This document shows, piece after piece, positions 31,494 to 39,717 of a stretch of DNA of 64,000 nt. Numbering within the stretch: position 1 is the stretch's first letter; each line of letters starts with the position of its first letter. The DNA comes from Halomonas sp. LR3S48 (lineage in GTDB: Bacteria; Pseudomonadota; Gammaproteobacteria; Pseudomonadales; Halomonadaceae): positions 4,402,001-4,466,000 of the forward strand of contig NZ_CP107009.1 of the NCBI RefSeq assembly GCF_025725665.1. Reading direction: 5' to 3'. The position numbers and the translations under genes are program-made. The notes below the pieces were generated by a model. That model saw only the letters and a list, made by a program, of their open reading frames with translations. It did not search any database and was not told the DNA's origin.

Positions 31494-32693
31494 ATGAGCA
31501 AAGTCCTGATTATCGGCGCCGGTGGCGTCGGAGGCGTCGTCACCCACAAGTGTGCCCAGCACCCCGAAGTCTTCAGCGAGATCTGCCTGGCCAGTCGCAA
31601 CGAAGAGAAATGCAAGGCCATCGCGGCCCAACTGAAACGTCCTATACAGACGGCCCAGGTGGACGCCGATAGCGTCGACGACCTCGTTCAACTGATCGAG
31701 TCGTTCAAGCCGGACGTGCTGATCCACGTGGCCCTGCCCTATCAGGACCTGACCATCATGGAGGCGTGCCTGAAGACCGGCGTGCCCTACCTCGACACGG
31801 CCAACTACGAGCACCCGGACGAGGCCAAGTTCGAGTACAAGGAGCAGTGGGCGTTCCACGGCCGCTACGCCGAGGCCGGCAACATGGCCACCCTGGGCTG
31901 CGGCTTCGACCCGGGCATGACCAACATCTACTGTGCCTACGCCCAGAAGAACCTGTTCGACGAGATCCACCGCATCGACATCCTCGATGCCAATGGCGGC
32001 GATCACGGCTACCCCTTCGCCACCAACTTCAACCCGGAGATCAACATTCGCGAGATCACCGCGAACGGTCGCTACTGGGAAAACGGCGAGTGGGTGGAAA
32101 CCCCGCCGCTGGCCGAGAAGCGCAAGTTCGACTTCGACGGTATCGGCGAGAAGGACATCTACCTGCTCTACCACGAGGAGCTCGAGTCGCTCAGCCGGAA
32201 CATCAAGGGACTGGAGCGCATCCGCTTCTGGATGACCTTCTCCGAGAAGTACATCACCCACCTCAAGGTGCTCGAGAACGTCGGCATGACCAGCATCGAG
32301 CCGATCGAGGTGAACGGCTGCGAGATCTCGCCGCTGCAGTTCCTCAAGGCGGTGCTGCCCGACCCGGCCTCGCTCGGCCCGCGCACCAAGGGCAAGACCA
32401 ACATCGGCATCATTGCCGACGGCATCAAGGACGGCAAGCGGCGCAAGGTGTATATCTACAACATCTGCGACCACGAGGCGTGTTACCGCGAGGTGCAGTC
32501 CCAGGCGATCTCCTACACCACCGGCGTGCCGGCGGTGACAGGCGCCATGCTGATGCTGGAAGGAATCTGGAAGGGCGCGGGCGTGTTCAACGTCGAGCAG
32601 CTCGACCCGGACCCCTTCATGGAGCGCATCGGCGACATGGGCCTGCCGTGGCAGGTGGTCGAGCTGGATCCGGAGCACGATCCGCTGGCATGA
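31494..32693 (+). CDS. Carboxynorspermidine synthase (dehydrogenase), saccharopine dehydrogenase family
   Basis: The enzyme reductively joins L-aspartate semialdehyde to 1,3-diaminopropane, giving carboxynorspermidine in the alternative spermidine/norspermidine route. The 399-residue product opens with an NADP loop KVLIIGAGGVGGVVTHKCAQ and carries CGFDPGMTNIYCAYAQK and DANGGDHGYPFATNFNPEIN, characteristic of CANSDH. The ATG at 31494 begins MSKVLIIGAG with GAGAGG upstream. Its stop overlaps the decarboxylase start (ATGA). Confidence 0.93.
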   Translation: MSKVLIIGAGGVGGVVTHKCAQHPEVFSEICLASRNEEKCKAIAAQLKRPIQTAQVDADSVDDLVQLIESFKPDVLIHVALPYQDLTIMEACLKTGVPYLDTANYEHPDEAKFEYKEQWAFHGRYAEAGNMATLGCGFDPGMTNIYCAYAQKNLFDEIHRIDILDANGGDHGYPFATNFNPEINIREITANGRYWENGEWVETPPLAEKRKFDFDGIGEKDIYLLYHEELESLSRNIKGLERIRFWMTFSEKYITHLKVLENVGMTSIEPIEVNGCEISPLQFLKAVLPDPASLGPRTKGKTNIGIIADGIKDGKRRKVYIYNICDHEACYREVQSQAISYTTGVPAVTGAMLMLEGIWKGAGVFNVEQLDPDPFMERIGDMGLPWQVVELDPEHDPLA

Positions 32694-33841
32694 CACGACT
32701 CGACTTCGACATCCATGCCTGCCCGTCGCCGGCCTATGTGGTCGACGACGCGCTGCTGCGCCGCAACCTTGAGCTGCTGCGGCAGGTCCAGGAGGAGAGT
32801 GGCGCGAGGATCCTGCTGGCGCTGAAGGGCTTCGCCATGTGGGACACCTTCCCGCTGGTCAGCCAGTACCTGGTCGGCACTACCGCCAGCGGCCAGGACG
32901 AGGCGCGCCTGGGCGCGGAGACCTTCGGCGGCGAGGTGCATGTCTACTCGCCCGCCTTCACCGAGGAGGAGATGGGCGTGGTGCTGCAGTACGCCGACCA
33001 CGTCAGCTTCAATTCCCCGGGGCAATGGCAGCGCTTCCGCGACACCGTCGCGGCGGCGCCGCGCGAGGTCTCCTGCGGATTGCGGGTGAACCCGGAGTAC
33101 TCCGAAGGCAAGGTGGCGATCTACGATCCCTGTGCGCCCGGCTCACGGCTGGGCACGCGGGCGGTGGATTTCGAGGGGGCCAACCTCGCCGGGATCGAGG
33201 GGCTGCACTTCCACACCCTGTGCGAGCAGAACAGCGACGCCCTGGAGCATACGCTGGAGGCGTTCGAGGCCAAGTTCGGGCAGTACCTCGCCGACAAGCA
33301 ATGGGTCAATTTCGGCGGCGGACATCACATCACCCGCCCCGACTACGACATCCAGCGGCTGGTGCGGGTGATTCGCGGGTTTCGCGAGCGCCATCCGCAT
33401 CTCACCGTCTACCTGGAGCCAGGCGAGGCGATCGCGCTGAATACCGGCTACCTGGTGTGCACGGTGCTTGATATCGTCGAGAACGACGGCCCCAACGCCA
33501 TCCTCGACACCTCCGCCACCGCACATATGCCTGATGTGCTGGAGATGCCCTATCGGCCGCACATCATCGACGCCGGCGAGCCGGACGAGAAGGCCCATAC
33601 CTATCGCCTGGGCGGCACGACGTGTCTCGCCGGCGACGTGATCGGCCGCTACTCGTTCGACGAACCGCTCGAGATCGGCGACCGCCTGGTGTTCACCGAC
33701 ATGGCCCACTACACCATGGTCAAGACCACCACCTTCAACGGCATTCGCCTGCCGTCGATCTGCCGGGTCGACGAGGTCAGCCGCGAGGTGCGCACGGTGA
33801 AGCGCTTCGGCTATGAGGCCTACAAGGAGCGCCTGAGCTAG
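32690..33841 (+). CDS. nspC: Carboxynorspermidine decarboxylase
   Basis: NspC is a PLP-dependent alanine-racemase-fold decarboxylase that turns carboxy(nor)spermidine into (nor)spermidine. The 383-residue product has the PLP lysine K46 in LLALKGFAMWDTFP, the GEVHVYSPAFTEEEM segment, VNFGGGHHITRPDYD (the HGGG-type phosphate loop) and a C-terminal CLAGDVIGRYSFDEPLEIGD with the catalytic Cys-Asp pair. Translationally coupled to the upstream synthase gene. A terminator follows, so the unit is two genes. Confidence 0.95.
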   Translation: MTRLDFDIHACPSPAYVVDDALLRRNLELLRQVQEESGARILLALKGFAMWDTFPLVSQYLVGTTASGQDEARLGAETFGGEVHVYSPAFTEEEMGVVLQYADHVSFNSPGQWQRFRDTVAAAPREVSCGLRVNPEYSEGKVAIYDPCAPGSRLGTRAVDFEGANLAGIEGLHFHTLCEQNSDALEHTLEAFEAKFGQYLADKQWVNFGGGHHITRPDYDIQRLVRVIRGFRERHPHLTVYLEPGEAIALNTGYLVCTVLDIVENDGPNAILDTSATAHMPDVLEMPYRPHIIDAGEPDEKAHTYRLGGTTCLAGDVIGRYSFDEPLEIGDRLVFTDMAHYTMVKTTTFNGIRLPSICRVDEVSREVRTVKRFGYEAYKERLS

Positions 33842-33860
33842 GCGCTCAGCCAGCCAAGAA

Positions 33861-33882
33861 AAGCCCCTTCGGGGGCTTTTTT
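33861..33882 (+). terminator. Terminator after nspC
   Basis: AAGCCCC-TTCG-GGGGCTT followed by a T run; UUCG tetraloop intrinsic terminator, 20 bp after the nspC stop. Confidence 0.93.
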
Positions 33883-33985
33883 CGTTTCTGCACCGTTACT
33901 TGCATGGCAAGCCGGGTGCCCCTTTCGCTATCCGCAGATATGCACCATGGTTAAGGCACGATGACACCAGACAGGGAGAGTCGGA

Positions 33986-35284
33986 ATGACGACCGTGTTC
34001 AAGTTCGGCGGCGCCTCGATCAAGGATGCCGATGCCATTCGCCACCTGACCCCGTTGATCGAGGCCCACGAGAACCGACCGCTGGTTGTGGTGGTCTCGG
34101 CCATGGGCAAGACCACCAACAAGCTGGAAGCGCTTCTCGCCGCCGCCCGCGACGAGGGCCGAAGAGACGATTACCGCGAGTGCCTCGAGGCGCTGCAGGC
34201 CGAGCATCGCGAGGCGATCGAGTCCCTGTTCGGCACTTCGCGGGATTCACCTGCCGAGCGCGTCGATACCCTGTTCGATGAACTCGATGCCCAGCATCGC
34301 AAGCATCGGCGTGACACCTATGCCAAGCACTACGACCAGACCGTCTGCTACGGCGAGCTTATCTCGACCACCATCGTCGCGGCCTGGCTCAACCACAGCG
34401 GCATTGCCACCGACTGGCACGATGCCCGCGAGCTGGTACGCACTGACGCCTGCCACCAGGCCGCCAACCTCGACTGGGCGGCCACCGCCGAGACCGTCTG
34501 CGGACGCCTGGCGCAAAGCGAGCGGGTGGTCCTGACCCAGGGCTTCATCGGCGGCACGGCGGAAGGTGATTCGACCACGCTGGGGCGTGAGGGCTCGGAC
34601 TTCAGCGCGGCGATCTTCGCCCACTGTCTCGATGCTCGCGAGGTGGTGATCTGGAAGGACGTCGCCGGGCTCTACAACGCCGATCCCCGGCGCTTCGACA
34701 ACGCCGTGCAGCTCAAGCGAATCTCTTATGCCGAGGCCACCGAACTGGCCTGGCACGGCGCCAAGGTGATCCATCCCAAGACCTTGGGCCCGCTGCAGGA
34801 GAAATCGATTCCGCTCATGGTGCGCTCCTTCGAGACGCCCGACGCCGCCCCCACCGTGATCGACACCGAGCGCCGCTTCGATGCCGACGTGGCCTCCTGC
34901 ACTCTGCGTGAAAACCAGGTCTGGCTGGAGGTGCGCCCGCGTGACTTCTCGTTCATGGACGAACCGCGCCAGCACGATATCCTCGGCCGCCTGGTGGAGG
35001 CCGGCCTGCACGCGAACCTGATCGACAGCAGTGCCATGCGCTTCGCTCTCTGCCTCGACGACAAGCCCGAGCGGCTGAAGCCCATGATCGAATCACTCGA
35101 AGCCGACTACGAGGTCGCCCGGCGGGACGAGCTGACCCTGCTGACCGTTCGTCATCCCCGTCCGGGAATGATGGATACCCTCAGCGAGGGTCGCGAAGCG
35201 CTTGCCGAGCGTCGCAATGCCACCACCGCCCAGCGCCTGTTCCAGAGCCGGGAGTGCCCGGAAACCTGGCATATTCCCGAGTAA
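33986..35284 (+). CDS. Aspartate kinase (monofunctional)
   Basis: It phosphorylates aspartate, the first step to aspartate semialdehyde, the substrate for lysine, threonine, ectoine and carboxynorspermidine. The 432-residue product opens TVFKFGGASIKDADAIR (the KFGG loop), has TLGREGSDFSAAIFAHCLDA and DVAGLYNADPRRF of the amino-acid kinase fold, and two ACT-like domains after residue about 300. GGGAGAG precedes the ATG. No semialdehyde dehydrogenase or ect gene is adjacent. Its own gap and promoter, 144 bp after nspC, make it a neighbour and not certainly part of that operon. Allosteric class is unknown. Confidence 0.92.
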   Translation: MTTVFKFGGASIKDADAIRHLTPLIEAHENRPLVVVVSAMGKTTNKLEALLAAARDEGRRDDYRECLEALQAEHREAIESLFGTSRDSPAERVDTLFDELDAQHRKHRRDTYAKHYDQTVCYGELISTTIVAAWLNHSGIATDWHDARELVRTDACHQAANLDWAATAETVCGRLAQSERVVLTQGFIGGTAEGDSTTLGREGSDFSAAIFAHCLDAREVVIWKDVAGLYNADPRRFDNAVQLKRISYAEATELAWHGAKVIHPKTLGPLQEKSIPLMVRSFETPDAAPTVIDTERRFDADVASCTLRENQVWLEVRPRDFSFMDEPRQHDILGRLVEAGLHANLIDSSAMRFALCLDDKPERLKPMIESLEADYEVARRDELTLLTVRHPRPGMMDTLSEGREALAERRNATTAQRLFQSRECPETWHIPE

Positions 35285-35300
35285 CCTCTCTCTTCATGGG

Positions 35301-35330
35301 AAAAACCGCGCACGCTTGGGCGTGCGCGGT
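35301..35330. terminator. Terminator between aspartate kinase and glycine-zipper gene
   Basis: ACCGCGCACGC / GCGTGCGCGGT is an 11-bp stem with a TTGG loop. On the minus strand it runs into TTTTT, so it chiefly ends the glycine-zipper gene. Confidence 0.85.
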
Positions 35331-35365
35331 TCGATCGGCTCGACCGGAGGCCGGCCAAGGCAGCT

Positions 35366-35617
35366 TCAATCGTCGAGGTCGATATCGTCCTCGTCGGTGG
35401 CCGCCCCGGTCACGGCACCGGCACCGGCACCGATCACCGCACCGCGCACGACGCTGCCTCCCGTGGCGGCACCGGCGGCACCGCCCACAGCAGCACCCAC
35501 GCCGGCACCGCTGGCGGCGCGTTCACCGGTACTGGTGCCACAGCCAGCCAGTGCCAGCATCAGCGAGGCGGCAAGGACCACCAGAGCGTTACGCATTCCT
35601 GCTCCATAGCGTTTCAT
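35366..35617 (-). CDS. Glycine-zipper (YMGG-like) lipoprotein
   Basis: A small 83-residue predicted lipoprotein. The signal peptide MKRYGAGMRNALVVLAASLM ends in the lipobox LALAGC. The rest is a glycine zipper (GAGVGAAVGGAAGAATGG, GAVIGAGAGAVTGA) with an acidic C-terminus DEDDIDLDD. Such proteins are usually anchored in the outer membrane and of unknown role. GGGAGG lies six bases before the ATG at 35617; an internal ATG seven codons on is possible. Confidence 0.85.
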   Translation of the reverse strand: MKRYGAGMRNALVVLAASLMLALAGCGTSTGERAASGAGVGAAVGGAAGAATGGSVVRGAVIGAGAGAVTGAATDEDDIDLDD

Positions 35618-35708
35618 GACATACCTCCCGATCCATGGATGTACGTTTTCAGCGTAGTCAAGGCAAGCGGCGGGGGGCAAAAGGCATGTTGGGCAGGCCA
35701 TCGGTGTA

Positions 35709-36836
35709 TCACGCCACGACGCGAACCCATCTCCCTTCGACATGCGACCGCTCGATGGCCTCGATCATGCAATTGACCCGCCATGCCTCGCGGAAGTCGG
35801 GATAAAGCGGCCGCCCCGTCACGATGCCTTCCACCAAGTCGCGTATCTCGATGACCTTCTGGTCGTTGTAGCCCAGCCCATGGCCCGGGGCGGGGCTGAA
35901 TGCAGCGTAGTCGGGGTGCTCGGGGCCCATCAGCAGCGTGCGGAAACCACGGCGCTCCTTGGACCCTTCGTTCTGGTAGAGCTGCAGCTCACTCATGCGC
36001 TCCTGATCGAAGAGGATCGAGCCCTTGGTGCCGGTAAGGGTATAGGCGAGGCCCATCTTGCGGCCGACAGCGACCCGGGATGTCTCGATATTCCCGATAA
36101 GGCCGCTATCGAAGCGCAGCAGCGCCTGGGCCTGGTCGTCGTTCTCTACCTCGCCCATGCCGCTGCCGTCGATGAGAGGCCGGCGAGAAATGACCGTCTG
36201 CAGTTGCCCGAACACCTCGGCGATACGCTGGCCAGTGAGATATTCCGCCATGTTGAGGATGTGCGACCCCACGTCGCCCAGCGCTCCGGCCCCTGCCGTC
36301 TCGCGCCGGGTGCGCCAGCCGTGGGGCAGCTCGGGGTCGGCCATGTAGTCCTCGTTGTGGCGACCGCGGAAATGGATCAGCTCGCCGATTTCGCCGCTGG
36401 CGACGATTTCCCGGGCCAGTTGGGACGCCGGGTTGCGGATATAGTTGAAGCCCACCAGGGTCCGCACCCCGGCTCGTTCGGCGGCCTCGACCATCGCTTG
36501 CGCATCGCCGGCCGAAAGTGCCAGCGGCTTCTCGGCGTAGACATGCTTGCCGGCGGCGATGGCGGCAAGCGCCATCGCCTTGTGCAGGAAGTTGGGCGAG
36601 CAGATGTCTACCACATCGACATCGGGGTCGCTGATCAACGCCTTCCAGTCGCCGGTGGACCGGGCGAAGCCCAACTCTCTGGCCTTGCGCGAGGCCAGTT
36701 CGTCGTCGACCTCGGCCAACAGTTCGCAGACCGGGTGAGCGGGCAACTGGAAGACGACGGGGGCGGCCCTGAGGGCGATCGCATGGGCCTTGCCCATGTA
36801 ACCGGTACCGATAAGACCAAATTTCAGCGTCTGCAT
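35709..36836 (-). CDS. Gfo/Idh/MocA family dehydrogenase (second inositol-type)
   Basis: A 375-residue NAD(P)-dependent sugar or inositol dehydrogenase. The Rossmann loop LKFGLIGTGYMGKAHAIAL, the catalytic YAEKPLALSAGDA (EKP motif), and GDVGSHILNMAEYLTG are typical. It is the last gene of the iol operon on the minus strand, 72 bp after iolE. Inference: it handles scyllo-inositol, D-chiro-inositol or another isomer, since iolG is encoded separately at 46642. The ATG at 36836 was chosen because the Rossmann strand starts there. Confidence 0.85.
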   Translation of the reverse strand: MQTLKFGLIGTGYMGKAHAIALRAAPVVFQLPAHPVCELLAEVDDELASRKARELGFARSTGDWKALISDPDVDVVDICSPNFLHKAMALAAIAAGKHVYAEKPLALSAGDAQAMVEAAERAGVRTLVGFNYIRNPASQLAREIVASGEIGELIHFRGRHNEDYMADPELPHGWRTRRETAGAGALGDVGSHILNMAEYLTGQRIAEVFGQLQTVISRRPLIDGSGMGEVENDDQAQALLRFDSGLIGNIETSRVAVGRKMGLAYTLTGTKGSILFDQERMSELQLYQNEGSKERRGFRTLLMGPEHPDYAAFSPAPGHGLGYNDQKVIEIRDLVEGIVTGRPLYPDFREAWRVNCMIEAIERSHVEGRWVRVVA

Positions 36837-36908
36837 CCTGACCGCTCTCCTGACAAGTCTGCGGGACGAAACGGGGCCATGAACCACGTCGCGGGTCGCA
36901 TGGGAAGA

Positions 36909-37811
36909 TCAATCGACGATCCGGAACCCGGCCTGCTCGGCCAGGGCGCGCAGATTGCGATACCCCATGCGGGCATAGGTGAGCGGATGCGCGATCTCTG
37001 GGTCCTGTTCGGCCTCCACCACCAGCCAGCCGCGGTAGCCGGTCTCGCGCAGGAGGGTCAGGGTGGGCAGGAAGTCGACGTCGCCATCGCCCGGCACGGT
37101 GAACAGGCCGTCGAGGACAGCATCGAGGAAGCTCTTGTCGCGATTGCGCAGCTCCTCCAGGACCGGATAGCGCACGTCCTTGCAGTGCACGTGCCTGATC
37201 CGCGAAGCGTAGCGCTGGGTGATGGCGAGAGGGTCGCCGCCGGCGCCACGCAGGTGGCCCAGGTCGAGCAGCAGGCCCACGCAGTCACGGGTATTGTCGA
37301 GCATGCGCTCGACGTCCTGCTGGCTCTCCACCACGGTGCCCAGATGATGGTGGTAGACCAGCTGAATGCCTTGCTCTCTGAGGTAGTCGCCTACCACGTT
37401 CAATCCTTCGGTGAGGCGCTGCCAGTCGGCATCGTCCAAATGCGGCCGCTGCGATAGAGGCACTCCCCGGTTGCCGTGGACGCAGCGACTCACCTCGCAG
37501 AACACCATCACCTTGGCGCCACACTGCTTGAGCAGCTCGAGATGATCCTGAACGGCCTCTATCTCCTCCTCGGGGCTGCGCTCGAGCAATCGGGCGGAAT
37601 ACCAGCCGGAAACCAGCGCCAGATCGAAGCGATCCAGCACCTCGGAAAGTGCCCCGGGCGTGCGCGGAAACTTGTTGCCTAGCTCGAAACCGGCGAAGCC
37701 GGCCTCGCGCCCCTCCTCGAGGCAAACCTCCAGCGGCGTGTCGGCGCCGAGGCTCGGCAGGTCGTCGTTGGTCCAGGTGAGGGGATTGATCCCCAAGCGT
37801 ACACTGCTCAT
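36909..37811 (-). CDS. iolE: Myo-inosose-2 dehydratase
   Basis: IolE removes water from 2-keto-myo-inositol to give a trihydroxycyclohexanedione. The 300-residue TIM-barrel product opens VRLGINPLTWTNDDLPSLG, a near-universal IolE start, and has YHHHLGTVVESQQDVE with metal-binding residues and GLLLDLGHLRGAGGDP. The ATG at 37811 has AAGGAG at good spacing; an ATG two codons upstream is too close to it. Operon position between iolD and the second Gfo/Idh gene supports the call. Confidence 0.96.
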   Translation of the reverse strand: MSSVRLGINPLTWTNDDLPSLGADTPLEVCLEEGREAGFAGFELGNKFPRTPGALSEVLDRFDLALVSGWYSARLLERSPEEEIEAVQDHLELLKQCGAKVMVFCEVSRCVHGNRGVPLSQRPHLDDADWQRLTEGLNVVGDYLREQGIQLVYHHHLGTVVESQQDVERMLDNTRDCVGLLLDLGHLRGAGGDPLAITQRYASRIRHVHCKDVRYPVLEELRNRDKSFLDAVLDGLFTVPGDGDVDFLPTLTLLRETGYRGWLVVEAEQDPEIAHPLTYARMGYRNLRALAEQAGFRIVD

Positions 37812-37869
37812 CGGCATGCTCCTTGGCGAAGCGGACGGCGCCATCCGCCATGTTCTTTATCGAATGGAA

Positions 37870-39717
37870 TCAACGCTGCTGGCGCTGCTTGGCCTCGCAG
37901 TATCCCGCATACGCCTGGCGGACTTGCTCGCGCTCGGAGACCTCGGGAACCGCCACGTCCCACCAGGCACCGCCCTCCTCGGTGCTGGGCAGCGGATCGG
38001 TGTCGAGAGCGATGACATAGGTGCCGCTGGCCTGGCGGGCCCGTACCAGGGCCTGTTCCAGCCCGGCGATGCCGCGCACGCTCTCGGCCCGGCAACCCAG
38101 CGCGCGGGCATGGGCGGCGAAATCGGTCTTGGGTGCCCCTTCCGGCACTGAGCGACAGTCCGCCAGCAGGTTGTTGAAGCCGGCACCGCCGGTCGCCTGC
38201 TGCAGGCGGTTGATGCAGCCGAAGCCGCGATTGTCGAGCACCACCACGACCAGCTTGAGACCCAGCATGACCGAGGTGGCGAGCTCCGAGTTGTGCATCA
38301 GGTAGCTGCCGTCGCCTACCATGACGAACACCTCGCGCTCGGGCCGGGCCATCTTGACCCCCAGGCCACCGGCGATCTCGTATCCCATGCAGGAGTAGCC
38401 GTACTCCACGTGATAGCTGCCGGGGCCAGCGCACTGCCACAGCTTGTGGAGCTCACCGGGCAGCCCGCCGGCGGCGCACACCACCGTGCCATCCTCGCCG
38501 GCCTGGCGATTGACGGCACCGATCACCTGGGCGTCGGTGGGCAGGTCGCGGCCATCGTCGGCGGTGACCCGCGCCACTACTTCTGCCCATGCCCGCTTGA
38601 GGCTGCCTGCCCGCTCGCGCCAGCCGTCGCTGGCGCGCCATTCGGCGAGCCCAATGTCGAGTGCCGTCAGACCATCGAGGGCATCGCCGGTCAACGGCAC
38701 AGCGCGGTGCTTGAGGCTATCGAAGCGACCCACGTTCAGGGCCACCAGGGTCAGGTCGTCGCGCTCGAACAGCGCGCGCGATCCCGTCGTGAAGTCCTGG
38801 AGCCGCGTGCCCACAGCCAGGATGACATCGGCCTGCTCGGCCAGGCGATTGGCGGCCTCGCTGCCGGTGACGCCGATGGCGCCCATCGCGCAGGGGTGAA
38901 CATCGGGCAGACCCCCCTTGCCGGCCTGGGTCTCGGCCACCGGTACGCCATGAGTCTGGGCGAAGTCGGCGAGTCGCGCGCAGGCGTCGGCATAGTGCAC
39001 CCCGCCCCCGGCGATGATCAGCGGGCGCTCGGCGTCGGCCAGAGCGGCGATGGCCGCCTCCAGTTCCCGGGGATCCGGCTGGGGGCGACGAAGGCGATGA
39101 ACCCTCGGCGCGAAGAAGGCCTCGGGATAGTCGTAGGCGAAGGTCTGCACGTCCTGGGGCAGCGCCAGGGTCGCCGGGCCGCAGTGTTCGGGGTCGAGCA
39201 GCGTGGCGATCGCCTGGGGCAGGCTGGTCAGCAGTTGCTCGGGCCGGGTGATGCGGTCGAAGTAGCGCGATACCGGGCGAAAGCAGTCGTTGACCGTTAT
39301 CGTCGGGTCGCCGAAGTGCTCGACCTGCTGCAGCACCGGGTCGGGCTCGCGAGTGGCGAAGGTATCGCCGGGCAGCAACAGCACCGGCAGCCGGTTGGCG
39401 TGAGCCAGCGCGGCGGCAGTGACCATGTTGGTCGCCCCCGGCCCGATGGAGCTTGTCGCGGCCATCATGCGTCGTCGCCCATGCGCCTTGGCGAAGGCGA
39501 TGGCGGCATGGGCCATGGTCTGCTCGTTGTGGGCGCGCAGTGTCGGCAGCGCATCCCGGACGTGATAGAGCGCCTCTCCGAGACCGGCCACGTTGCCATG
39601 GCCGAAGATGGCGAAGACACCGGCGAACAGGGGTGTCTCCTGGCCCTCGCTCTCGATGCGCTGGGCCGCCAGGTAGCGGACCAGGGCCTGGGCCATGGTC
39701 AGACGTACGGTGCTCAT
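37870..39717 (-). CDS. iolD: 3D-(3,5/4)-trihydroxycyclohexane-1,2-dione hydrolase
   Basis: IolD is a thiamine-diphosphate enzyme that opens the ring to 5-deoxyglucuronate. The 615-residue product has MAQALVRYLAAQRIESEGQE, GVFAIFGHGNVAGLGEAL, and the TPP/Mg motif VMVGDGSYLMHNSELATSV near the C-terminus, after SCMGYEIAGGLGVKMA. Length matches the family. Its ATG overlaps the iolC stop (ATGA), and iolE follows 58 bp later. Confidence 0.96.
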   Translation of the reverse strand: MSTVRLTMAQALVRYLAAQRIESEGQETPLFAGVFAIFGHGNVAGLGEALYHVRDALPTLRAHNEQTMAHAAIAFAKAHGRRRMMAATSSIGPGATNMVTAAALAHANRLPVLLLPGDTFATREPDPVLQQVEHFGDPTITVNDCFRPVSRYFDRITRPEQLLTSLPQAIATLLDPEHCGPATLALPQDVQTFAYDYPEAFFAPRVHRLRRPQPDPRELEAAIAALADAERPLIIAGGGVHYADACARLADFAQTHGVPVAETQAGKGGLPDVHPCAMGAIGVTGSEAANRLAEQADVILAVGTRLQDFTTGSRALFERDDLTLVALNVGRFDSLKHRAVPLTGDALDGLTALDIGLAEWRASDGWRERAGSLKRAWAEVVARVTADDGRDLPTDAQVIGAVNRQAGEDGTVVCAAGGLPGELHKLWQCAGPGSYHVEYGYSCMGYEIAGGLGVKMARPEREVFVMVGDGSYLMHNSELATSVMLGLKLVVVVLDNRGFGCINRLQQATGGAGFNNLLADCRSVPEGAPKTDFAAHARALGCRAESVRGIAGLEQALVRARQASGTYVIALDTDPLPSTEEGGAWWDVAVPEVSEREQVRQAYAGYCEAKQRQQR

